NCBI GenBank assembly: GCA_030431475.1
Contig: JAUIJD010000016.1
Coordinates: 24,347-88,346, forward strand
Length of the DNA stretch: 64,000 nucleotides
Source: Verrucomicrobiia bacterium
GTDB lineage: Bacteria > Verrucomicrobiota > Verrucomicrobiia > Verrucomicrobiales > Akkermansiaceae
Direction: 5' to 3'
Every line of letters begins with the position of its first letter. Position 1 is the first letter of the stretch. A program made the translations under genes and the position numbers. The notes under the pieces were generated by a model that had not been told where the DNA came from, searched no databases, and saw only the letters and a program-made list of their open reading frames with translations. Shown piece by piece: positions 24,938 through 33,900 of the stretch.

Positions 24938-25441
24938 TCAACTCCCGGAGCCGTCGGCGGATTCCTCCGGCTCCTCCCGCAGTCCGTGATACCGCACCAG
25001 GTTGTCGTGGGTGTGGTTGACGAAGATCGAGGTCCCGAACGGGTGATGACCGTGCAGCGCCTTGTGAAGTCCCTTGGCGAGGACCGACGCGACCCGGGCT
25101 CCGGTCTCCGCCGCGGTGGTGACCATCGACGGCGGCGAGTCGGCGAGGAACGCGGCCTCGTGCTCGACCGAAAGCTCCTCGCGTTCGATGTGGTGAATGA
25201 GCGCCTCGAGCCGGGCCAGACGTTCCGGATCGGACTTGCCCTGGGCCTCGGTGAAGTTGCGCCGCAAGGCGCGGTCCTCGACCTTCAAGGCCTCGAGCCG
25301 CTCGATCAGGCGGTTGCCCGCCGGGCGACCAATCCGGCGAACCCGGTATTCAAGGACCTTCAGTCGCGCCTCCACATACGCGATCTTCTCAGCGACGGAG
25401 TCAGGATATGCATTCATGGCGGTAGGGGTTGCATCCGTCAT
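24938..25441 (-). CDS. Hypothetical helical protein
   Basis: A 167-residue protein of unknown family. Residues 12-110 are strongly helical and charged (SVAEKIAYVEARLKVLEYRV and similar), with heptad leucines suggesting a coiled coil. The C-terminal part has HHPFGTSIFVNHTHDNLVRY. The start ATG at 25441 is chosen because GGAGGG lies 11 bases upstream; the frame is open to 25543 but without a ribosome site. Its neighbours give no hint of its function. Confidence 0.6.
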   Translation of the reverse strand: MTDATPTAMNAYPDSVAEKIAYVEARLKVLEYRVRRIGRPAGNRLIERLEALKVEDRALRRNFTEAQGKSDPERLARLEALIHHIEREELSVEHEAAFLADSPPSMVTTAAETGARVASVLAKGLHKALHGHHPFGTSIFVNHTHDNLVRYHGLREEPEESADGSGS

Positions 25442-26037
25442 GATATCGCGCTCCCTCCGAAATGACCATGGGATTCTCGGCTTTGGAGCAAGCAGGGTGA
25501 TCAAGCCAGGGAGGGATCGGTTGCTTGATGGAGAGGATTCCAAGGATGACCATGATGAGATCTCAATTCTGCCGGTCCGACGGTGCGCGGAACGTCCTGC
25601 AAGTTGCCGGAAACTGGAGAAAGGATCCCATTCATCCTGTCCATCCTGTCCATCAAGTCCATCATGCTCCCCTATTCCCGGCGTTCCGCATGCTCCTTTC
25701 CCTCGCTTGATCGCCCTATTTGGACAGGGCTACCTCATTCTGACTCAAGCCATCTGTTCTCGCGCTCGAAGTGGATTGGGGGAACCACCAATGAACGCGG
25801 ATCGACACGAATGGGAAGGTCACCTGGCTCCGGATGGGCACTCTGAGCCGTGGGATCCTCCTGGTGAGGACATTTCTCGGACGGATTTCTTCCAGTATTA
25901 GCGTCCATTCGTGTCCATTCGCGGTGGATCTCCCAAGGTGAGGCAGTCCTGCGGCTTTGGAGCCATTCCCGGAAGTCCCGACCGGAAACGGTCGGAATCC
26001 GCCGACGCCCCCCCGCGACCGGGCGCCCCCGCCCCGC
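25442..26037. other. Gene-free stretch with simple and inverted repeats
   Basis: About 600 bases without a convincing gene. At 25633-25668 there are four 9-nt units (CATCCTGTC twice, CATCAAGTC, CATCATGCT). At 25786-25935 two related segments face each other: CACGAATGG occurs near 25806 and its reverse complement CCATTCGTG near 25905. On the minus strand the right copy reads as near 10-nt units CGCGAATGGA and CACGAATGGA. Base composition is less GC-rich than the genes. The upstream region of the coiled-coil gene lies at its left edge. Confidence 0.6.
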
Positions 26038-28398
26038 CTACTTCGCCGGCACCCGGAGCGTCTCCGGCTTCTGATCCCGGATGATGCCCACCGTCATCGC
26101 CCCGTCCCGCGACGCCCCGGTCAGGCGGAAAAGGTCGAGCGAGTGACGGACCGGCTTGCCGTCGATCCGCTGGATCAGGTCGTCCTTGCGCAGGCCGGCC
26201 TGCAGGGCGGCGGAGCCGGCGGGGACGTCGGTGAGCTGGACGCCGCCATCCTCCTTGCGGGTGCCGAAGGCGGAGAACTCCTCGCCGCGCAGGCTGTGGA
26301 TCTTCGCGCCGAGCCAGCTCCGGGTGTCGCCGACGTCGATCGGCGACTTCGGGGCGATCCCGCGCAACGCGGGGATCTCGGGGGTGGCGGCGATGGCTTT
26401 CAGCGAGGCCTTCTTCACCCCGAAGCGATCCATGGGGAAGTTCTCGAAGCCGACCTCGAGCGCCGGGGAATCCGGGGCGACCCGGAAGTCGCCGGCCGCG
26501 GGATCGACGAACTTCGGATCCCCTGCCAGCGAGTGGGTGTCGCCGCCCTTGGCGCGGTTCCGCTCGAGCACCGGGGTGGAGGTGTGGAAGTTGTGGTCGA
26601 TCCGGTCGGTCCAGCCCGCGGCGCACCGGATGTCGGCGTGCGCCGCCATCACGATGTTCCGCTCGAAGGCGGAGTGGCAGTCGGGGTACCAGACGTGGGG
26701 GTGGAACCCGTTGTTGATGAGGATGTTGTTCCAGGCGCGTCGGTGGTAGCCCTCGCGGAACTTCAGCCCGCCGCCGAGCATCAGGTTATGATGGATCTCG
26801 TAGTTGCTCGAACCGTCGTCGAGGTCGATGTCCCAGCCGTGGTCGCAGCGCCACCGGGAGTGGCGGATGACGGTCGTCTCCACCGCGTCGAGCCGCGGGA
26901 GATCCGGCACTTCGGCCACGGCTTTTGCCGTCACGCTCGTGTTCGGATGCCAGAAGCGGTCACGGCCCCACGAATTGAACGACCCGTGGTCGTGGGTTTC
27001 CTGGACGGTCTTGAAGACATCGCAGCCCTCGATGAGATGACCACCCCAGGTGCCCTCCGAGATGTTGATGCCGGCTCGGGCGCAGTCGTAGATCGAGCAA
27101 TCGCGCACCGTGATCCGGGCGGCCATCGAGATCTGCACGCCGGCGGGCTGGCGCTCGACGCGGCCGATGCCGGTGATCAGGCAGTCCTCCACCACGCAGT
27201 CGGCGGGGTAGTTCGGGGTTTTCGGACCGGCTTCGCGGCTGACCTGGAGAAGATCCTGCGTCTGCCCGTACTCGAAGAGCGGATCGCGAACCGCGCCGGG
27301 ATCGCCGACAAAGCAGACTCCCGACGCCCCGCAGTCGTGGATGTGGCAGCCCTCGACCCGGCCGCTGCGGTTGTAGTTGCTGAAGAAGACGGCATTGCCG
27401 CCGGGCTGGTCGAACTCGCTGTCGAGGATGGCGACGTCCTCGGTGCCGGTGAGCACCACGGCCCCGCCGCGGTAGATCGTCCAGTCGGAGCGCAGCAGCG
27501 GCTCCCGGGTCTGCATGAAGGTCCGCGCGGTGTGACGGAAGACCAGGCCGCGCAGCGTGAGGTGGGCCACCGGCTCCTCCGCCGAACCCCGGAACTCGAT
27601 GAGGTGGGGCAGGCGCACGACCTCGACCGTGGCATCCTCGAGGTCCTCGCCGGGATGCGGCTGGTAGTAGAGCGTATCGGTCTTCGCATCGTGGAACCAC
27701 TCGCCCGGGGCGTCGAGCTCCTCGAAGAGGTTCTCCACCATGCGCTGCTGCGGGTGCATCCCCATCTGCCGGTTGTTCTGCCAGCCGCCCTCGTAGGCGA
27801 CGCTGCCGTCCGGCTTCTTGCCGGTGATCCGGTAGTGGTAGCCGCCCCAGCGCGAGCGATGCATCGAATGGATGTAGCCGCCGACCGGGTCGCTCCACTT
27901 CGCCGCCCGCTGCTTCGAGAAGGCATCGGCCGCAAAGCCCTGATACGCCTGGGTCGTGGCCGCCGGGTCGAAGTTCGGGTAGCGCGCCATGTGCCGGCGC
28001 ACGCCATTGACGAACACCTGATCGATGGACAGGCCGGCCGGGGTGGTCGCCCGGAAGATGCCGTTTTCGAACGACTCCCAGGCGAGATCGAGCCTGAGTC
28101 CGCCGCTGACCACCGCCCCGCCTTCCCGTTCCGCCTTCCAGACGACGGGATGCTCCGCACTACCGGAGTCGGCCGTGGTGAAGACCAGCGTCTCGGGCAG
28201 GTAGTAGATGCCATCGGCCAGATGGATGGTCACCGGTTCCTTCCCGAGGAACGGGCGGGCGGCATCCCGGGCGGCGCCCAGCGTGGCCAGCGGAGCCTCC
28301 GCCGTGCCGGGTTGGCGGTCGTCACCCCCGGGCGCGACATGAATTTCAGCAGCATGGATCCGGGCCGCAAGGAACAGCAGAGGAAGAAGGAGGCGCAT
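26038..28398 (-). CDS. Secreted right-handed beta-helix protein with C-terminal PDZ domain
   Basis: A 786-residue protein with signal peptide MRLLLPLLFLAARIHAAE. GGDDRQPGTAEAPLATLGAA near residue 25 is the typical start of the DUF1565/parallel beta-helix group. The middle (residues 230-620) is full of short turns of the form 'V-x-D-C-x-I' (VVEDCLITGIGR, ITVRDCSIYDC), the mark of pectate-lyase-like beta-helices. From about residue 705 comes a PDZ domain (PAGSAALQAGLRKDDLIQRI). Beta-helix proteins often cleave or bind polysaccharides. Fusion to PDZ suggests anchoring or regulation. Neighbours (GH43-like, sulfatase) support action on a sulfated polysaccharide, by inference. Confidence 0.82.
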   Translation of the reverse strand: MRLLLPLLFLAARIHAAEIHVAPGGDDRQPGTAEAPLATLGAARDAARPFLGKEPVTIHLADGIYYLPETLVFTTADSGSAEHPVVWKAEREGGAVVSGGLRLDLAWESFENGIFRATTPAGLSIDQVFVNGVRRHMARYPNFDPAATTQAYQGFAADAFSKQRAAKWSDPVGGYIHSMHRSRWGGYHYRITGKKPDGSVAYEGGWQNNRQMGMHPQQRMVENLFEELDAPGEWFHDAKTDTLYYQPHPGEDLEDATVEVVRLPHLIEFRGSAEEPVAHLTLRGLVFRHTARTFMQTREPLLRSDWTIYRGGAVVLTGTEDVAILDSEFDQPGGNAVFFSNYNRSGRVEGCHIHDCGASGVCFVGDPGAVRDPLFEYGQTQDLLQVSREAGPKTPNYPADCVVEDCLITGIGRVERQPAGVQISMAARITVRDCSIYDCARAGINISEGTWGGHLIEGCDVFKTVQETHDHGSFNSWGRDRFWHPNTSVTAKAVAEVPDLPRLDAVETTVIRHSRWRCDHGWDIDLDDGSSNYEIHHNLMLGGGLKFREGYHRRAWNNILINNGFHPHVWYPDCHSAFERNIVMAAHADIRCAAGWTDRIDHNFHTSTPVLERNRAKGGDTHSLAGDPKFVDPAAGDFRVAPDSPALEVGFENFPMDRFGVKKASLKAIAATPEIPALRGIAPKSPIDVGDTRSWLGAKIHSLRGEEFSAFGTRKEDGGVQLTDVPAGSAALQAGLRKDDLIQRIDGKPVRHSLDLFRLTGASRDGAMTVGIIRDQKPETLRVPAK

Positions 28399-28435
28399 GT
28401 GAGGGAAGGGTGGGGTCGTGGAGGTCATCGGCAGG

Positions 28436-29482
28436 TCAGCGCGGCGACGTCCACTTGAGCAGGTGAACGTCGGTGCCCTCGTCGCCATCGAGCGAGGTGC
28501 CGGACGGCAGGTAGAGGTAGGCCGGGCGATCCTCGACGGTGAGCATCTGCGGGCGCTCGAACTTGGTCTCCCGCCCGTAGATCATGCGCGCGCCCTCGGG
28601 CACGCCATCGTCCAGGTACGCGCGGAGGGGGTGGAAGGCGTGACGGGGCTCGGCCTCGAAGTGGATGCCGTCGTCGGACACCCAGAGCAGGCCGCCGCCG
28701 CGTTCGATCATGCCGTGGTTGTCGGTGGTGACGAGGCAGATGCGGTCGCCCCACCGGAAGGCGGTGCCATCCTCGATGGTGCGGTCGTTGGCGGTGATCG
28801 GCTTCTCCTGGATCGCGTACTGACCTTCGAGCCGGTCGGCGACCGCGACCCCCATGCGGACGCCGCCCTGGCGCCCCGGCCGGGCCTTGAAGTAGAGATG
28901 AAAGCGTCCATCCGGAGCCTCGACGATGGCCGGATTGTTGACGCCGCAACCGGAGTTCGCGCACCAGCCGCCCGGCTCGAGGATGAGTCCATCCCGGCCG
29001 ACCTTTTCCCACGGCCCCTCGAGTGAATCGGCGATCCTCATGCCGATGCGCTGGTTCGGTCCGTGCCCTTTCCGGCCGTCCTTCCAGTCGTTGGCGATGT
29101 GAAGTAGAACGTACCGATCCCCGAAGCGCTTCACGCAGGGATTGTGCATGCCGACCGCATCCCACCCCTCGCCGTCGCCCTTGAGCACCGTCTTCACATA
29201 CTCGAACGGCCCCTCGGGGCGGTCGGCACGGTAGAGCGCGATCTCCGAATGCTTCCGCCACCCGGTTTCCCAGCCGTCGTCCATGCCCCAGCGGGCAACG
29301 AAGAGATTCACCCTTCCCTGGTCATCGATCACCGGTGAAGCCCCCCAGAGCGACCACCCCGGGGTGTCCACGACCTGTGGCATGACCTCCCAACGATCCG
29401 CGATCGACGACGGAATCGCGGGCCTATCAGCGGCCGGTGCGAGACTGCACACCACCACCCCCATCAGGACAAATACCGTCAT
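28436..29482 (-). CDS. Secreted five-bladed-propeller glycosidase-like protein (GH43/GH117-type)
   Basis: A 348-residue protein with a signal peptide (MTVFVLMGVVVCSLAPAA). The pattern W-G-A-S-P-V-I-D-D-Q-G-R, then VGMHNPCVKRFGDRYVLLH, GVNNPAIVEAPDGRFHLYFKA and YGRETKFERPQML follows the repeated blade motifs of the GH43/GH117 beta-propellers, in which N-P and the acidic residues in each blade build the active site. The exact family and linkage cannot be settled from sequence. It lies 37 bases upstream of the beta-helix gene on the same strand and 81 bases downstream of the sulfatase. Confidence 0.72.
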   Translation of the reverse strand: MTVFVLMGVVVCSLAPAADRPAIPSSIADRWEVMPQVVDTPGWSLWGASPVIDDQGRVNLFVARWGMDDGWETGWRKHSEIALYRADRPEGPFEYVKTVLKGDGEGWDAVGMHNPCVKRFGDRYVLLHIANDWKDGRKGHGPNQRIGMRIADSLEGPWEKVGRDGLILEPGGWCANSGCGVNNPAIVEAPDGRFHLYFKARPGRQGGVRMGVAVADRLEGQYAIQEKPITANDRTIEDGTAFRWGDRICLVTTDNHGMIERGGGLLWVSDDGIHFEAEPRHAFHPLRAYLDDGVPEGARMIYGRETKFERPQMLTVEDRPAYLYLPSGTSLDGDEGTDVHLLKWTSPR

Positions 29483-29563
29483 CCCTTGGAATAACGAACG
29501 CCACCGGCCACTTCTTTCTCCGAGGCACCGGCACGGAGGAAACGGAGCCCGGAACGCTGTGAG

Positions 29564-30898
29564 TCAGCGACAGGATTTCATCCACTTATTTAGCGCGGAA
29601 TGCATCCTTTCGACCTCCCCATTGCGATCTCCTGCGAGATCCTCCTGCTCACCCGGGTCGCTCTTCAGATCGTAGAGCTGGGGAACCTTCGAGCGTCGCG
29701 CGAAGATCAATTTCATATCCCCCTCCATCCAGGCGCGCTGTCCGCCCGACTGGAAACCGATGGGCTCGCGGCGGCTCGCGAGCTTCCCATCGAACACCGG
29801 TGTCAGCGAACGGCCGTCCAGCTCCACCGCGACCTCCGTCCCCACGACTTCGGCGAGCGTCGGCAGGTAGTCGCTGGTCACCGCCGCGAAGCCGGTGCGG
29901 CCCGGCTTGATCCGCTTCGGCCATTCGATCACCGCCGGCACGCGGATCCCGCCTTCCAAAAGGGTCGTCTTGAAGCCACGGAACGGCCCCGCCGAGCCGA
30001 CGTGCTCGGGGTCCCCCTGCCGCGCCGGGCCATTGTCGGAGGCAAAGGCCACCAGGGTGTCCCCGGCGACGCCCAGCTCGCGCAACGCCGTGCGCAGCCG
30101 GCCGACCTGCTCATCCATCGCGGTGACGCAGGCATAGTAGTGCTGGTTCGGCACGGGGTGTTCCGAGTAGCGCGCCCGGTATTCCGGACCGCCCACCACC
30201 GGACTGTGGGGCGCGTGGAACCAGATCACCGCGAAGAAGGGCTGCTCCGCCTTCGCCGCCTTCTCGATGAAGGGCAGCGCCCGGTCCATGATGATCCGCG
30301 AATCATCTCCCTCAAGGGGGTCGGTCACGTTCTTCCCATCCTGCCAGTAAAAACGACGGGTGTCGTACTTCCCGCCACCGTGCTGGTTGGCCGGGTCGTA
30401 GGGGTCCCAGGTGGCGACGGCGAACTCGGTGGAGAACCACTCGTTGAAACCCGCCATGTCCGGCGACATGTGGTTCTTCTCCGGCTTGCGGCCCGGACCC
30501 TTCCCGGAAAAGTCGGCCGTCAGGGTGCCGAGATGCCATTTCCCGAAGTGCCCGGTGGCGTAGCCCCGTTCCCCGAGCATCTCCGCGAGGGTCAGCTCGC
30601 GGGCCTTCAGATGGCCCACGTTCGCGCCGGTGATGCCGTAGCGGTAGGGATGGCGGCCGGTCAGGCAGGATCCCCTCGTCGGCGAACAGACCGGGGCGGC
30701 GGCGTAGAAGCGCTCGAACACCAGCCCCCCTTCCGCCATGCGGTCGAGCTCGGGCGTCTCGATGATCTCGCCGCCGTTGAACCCGACATCCCCCCAGCCG
30801 AGATCGTCGGCCATCATCAGGATCACGTTCGGGCGGTCGGCGGCGAAGGCCGGCACCACGGCCAGGCATAGAATGAGCAGACCTCGCATGAGGCCCAT
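29564..30898 (-). CDS. Secreted arylsulfatase-family sulfatase
   Basis: A 444-residue type I sulfatase with signal peptide (cleavage after VVPAFA). Motif NVILMMADDLGWGDVG carries the metal-binding Asp pair. The formylglycine site is PVCSPTRGSCLTG with Cys71, the C-x-P-x-R form that needs an anaerobic- or FGE-type maturase encoded elsewhere. FGKWHLG, HSPVV and ASDNGP are further conserved blocks. It removes sulfate from a sulfated glycan, aromatic or steroid; beta-helix and propeller neighbours favour a glycan. Start is at 30898 or 30889. Further upstream the frame reads into the repeat at 30908 and is rejected. Confidence 0.92.
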   Translation of the reverse strand: MGLMRGLLILCLAVVPAFAADRPNVILMMADDLGWGDVGFNGGEIIETPELDRMAEGGLVFERFYAAAPVCSPTRGSCLTGRHPYRYGITGANVGHLKARELTLAEMLGERGYATGHFGKWHLGTLTADFSGKGPGRKPEKNHMSPDMAGFNEWFSTEFAVATWDPYDPANQHGGGKYDTRRFYWQDGKNVTDPLEGDDSRIIMDRALPFIEKAAKAEQPFFAVIWFHAPHSPVVGGPEYRARYSEHPVPNQHYYACVTAMDEQVGRLRTALRELGVAGDTLVAFASDNGPARQGDPEHVGSAGPFRGFKTTLLEGGIRVPAVIEWPKRIKPGRTGFAAVTSDYLPTLAEVVGTEVAVELDGRSLTPVFDGKLASRREPIGFQSGGQRAWMEGDMKLIFARRSKVPQLYDLKSDPGEQEDLAGDRNGEVERMHSALNKWMKSCR

Positions 30899-30907
30899 AC
30901 GTGCGCT

Positions 30908-30955
30908 GGAGTGGCGCCTTGCAGGCGCCATGAGCCGGGTCGGTGGCTTTCCAGC
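30908..30955 (+). repeat. Composite multi-hairpin element, truncated copy
   Basis: The left 48 bases of the element seen in full at 35996-36100: GGAGTGGC end, perfect GGCGCC-TTGCA-GGCGCC hairpin, spacer and GGTGGC-TTTCCA arm. The match stops at 30955, exactly where the stop codon of the minus-strand 1664-residue gene begins (30956-30958). It lies between that gene and the sulfatase start. Confidence 0.8.
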
Positions 30956-33900
30956 CTACGGCGTGGAAATCGAGACCCTCCCCGACTCATCGGAGCGGGC
31001 CACCCGCCCGTCGCCATCGAGGAAAAAGCAGCCCGGCGCAGCCCGGCCGAAGTGCTCCAGCTCACTTCCGTCCGTATCCAAAAGCACCAACTCCTGACCA
31101 AATCTCCCCTGCAGTTTCAGCAAGCGCCCGGAGCCCCCGAGATCGGAACGCCCATCCGCACCGCGGACCTCACATGCGGGAGCCCCTGTCCGAGACTCGT
31201 CCGGCTCAAGATCGGACAGGCGAAACCAAGACCACGAATTTCGCTGCGGCTGTCCCGCCTGTGCCGCAGGCGCGTTCGTGCCGACCACCACCCAGGCTTG
31301 ATCGCCCTCCTCGACCACCACATGTCTCTGACAGGATACCCCGTCCCGCTTCGCCAACGGCTCAGCGCTTTCCCCCTCCAGATCCCACACCGCCATCTGC
31401 TGGTCATCGTCCACCGCAACCATCCACCGGCCTCCCTCCGATACCGCCAGCTGAACCGGATGAACGAAAGCGAACACCGGTTGTGGAAAGCCCCGACCGG
31501 CTTCGTAGCGCCAGAGATCACCCTCCGCATCCATCACCCAGACATCGCCCGCCACCTCGTTCATCCAAACCGGTGCCGCCTGCAATCTCCGCAGCTCACC
31601 CAGCCGACCTGTGTCCGGATCAAGCCTCGCCCACCACCCCTCGCGCACCGAGTCACGGTAATCCCGCCGGCCCGACAATCGCCTCGCAGCCCGATGGATG
31701 GGGTCATTTCCATCGGCACCACCGACCCACCATCCGCTCTCCCCACGAGCCAACCACGTAGGCCGGAAAGGCAGCACGCACAAGACCTCGTCATCAATGC
31801 GCTCGGTTTGGATAAATCGCACGTCCGACACCTCCAGCCCGCCGAGGGCCTTATCATCCCGCCTCAGACGCAGACGCGAAATCGAGCCTAGCTGCGTGCC
31901 CTCCGGCATCGCCGCCGATGCCAAGGTCCAAGAAGTAGCTTTTCGCGCTTCGGTTACATAAGACGCGCCCAGCATCCGGCCTTTCGCATCCAGCCACTCA
32001 AAGTGGAACCCGCCTGAGCGGGAACTCGGTCTCCGCACCCAGAAGCTCACGCCGCACCGCACGGGTGCCGACACCTCTGCCTCGGCAACCACCCCCCGAG
32101 CCCGCATCGAGGGTATGCCAGGAAACGGCCCCTCACCGGTCGCTTCGCACACAGACTTCGACTCAAGCTCAACGGGGGTGGAAAAGACCACTTGCTGGCT
32201 TCTCCATCGACCGTCGTGGTCCCGATGAATCACCTCCAAGCGAGCGTCCGCCTCAGCCACTTGCGGATCGATCCTGCCGACCACCTCATCCACCGCCTGC
32301 CGCCACAGTGTTCGCCGTGCCTGCCCGTCGCGGACCACCAATTCGATCTCACCTCCCTCGGCAAGCACCGCCCCTCCATCCAGACGCGAGACCGCCCATT
32401 GCAAGCCACCATCCCCGAGCAACCGAACGTCCAGGCGATCGGCCGGGCCCGTCTTTCCCGCTCGCGCCTCCAGCCACGCCCGGCTGATCCGAGTCTCCTC
32501 GTGGCGACCCTGCGGATCAAGCGCGACCAGAGCCTTGAGCAGCTCCACCTCACCTGCGGCCCGGACTCCCGGCAGAACTCTCGGCAGGTCCAGACTTCTC
32601 TCACGGACGTGATCGAGCAGCGACTCCCGGAATGGCTCCAGCAAGGCCCACGCCGCAGCCGGCGCAGCCGCCTCGTTCAGCGCCCAGACCGGCCCCGGGA
32701 TCAGTCGATCCAACGTCCAGGGCTGCGGGCTTCCCGCTTCCTGGAATCGCTGAATCACTTCCGCCTCCCCCATCACATCCACGGCCATGCGGGTCGGAAA
32801 ATGCTCCGGCGAACCGGACTCGGGCCAATGCCGGCGGAAACCACGCTCCACCTTCTTCGTTTCCGGCGGAAACAAAGCGAGCATCCCCACCACGCGGGGT
32901 GAGAGTTCTCCCGGCTCGATCGACTCGGCCAAGTCTGCCGCCAGCCCGGCAAGCACCTGCCGCACAACCTGTCGCGCAGCATGTTTCACCGGTGGCCAAG
33001 ACTTGGTGGCTTGGATCGCACTCGTCAGCAGCTCAAGCTGATCGGCGGCCTCCGGCAGCAGCTCGCGAAGCAAGCCGAAGTCTTCCGATTCTGCCGCGAT
33101 CAAACTGTAGAGCAAGGATCGTGCCCGGTCCTTCTCCGTCCCCCAACGCTCCTCGGTCGCCAACAGACCGGCCACCGCCAGCCATTCCTCCGCCGGCAGA
33201 CCCGCCGGCAGCTCCTTGAGATCCGCTCCGCCTCTGGAGACAGCCCAGCGCCGATCGATCTCGACCGTCCGCCCGGTCAACCACGCCGCCGCCAGTTCCT
33301 GGCGCGATTTTCCCTCAGGCAGGCAGCGCAACACACGCCCCAGGGAAAACCGATCCCACGCACTGCTTGCCCGCGCCACCCGAAGCGCCGCCTCTTGGTC
33401 GCTTACCTCGACAAGTCTAGCGACGATCCGTTCGAGGCGCGGACCGTGCGTGTCGCCCACGGCCCTGGTTCGGGCGGAAGTCGTTTGCTCGACCAAGGTT
33501 GCCACCCTCTCCGGCCCGAGCCACACGACCAGAGCGGGGTCGTCGAGGAACTCCAGCGCCACCCCTTGGTCCGCGAGTTCCGACAAGCCGGCGTCGATCA
33601 TCTCCAGCTCCCGATCCCTCCGCAGCCGTGGCACGACCGCCCAAGCCAGCGACCTTTGGAAACGGCCGGACTTTGCCACTGCCATCGCGGCCTCCAGAGA
33701 AAAAGGGCCCTTCGAGCAGCGGTAGCGGTAGCGGCACAACGCCAGGTCGGCTTCTGAAACTCCAGCCGATTGAAGCCGTTCGAAAGCCTCCGCCACGCCG
33801 CGCTCGTCGGCCTGTCGCAGCGGCCCGGAATCGCATCTCCGGAACATCCGCAGATTGTGATTCGCACCGAGCAGCACCCCGGCTCTCGACAAAAGAAACG

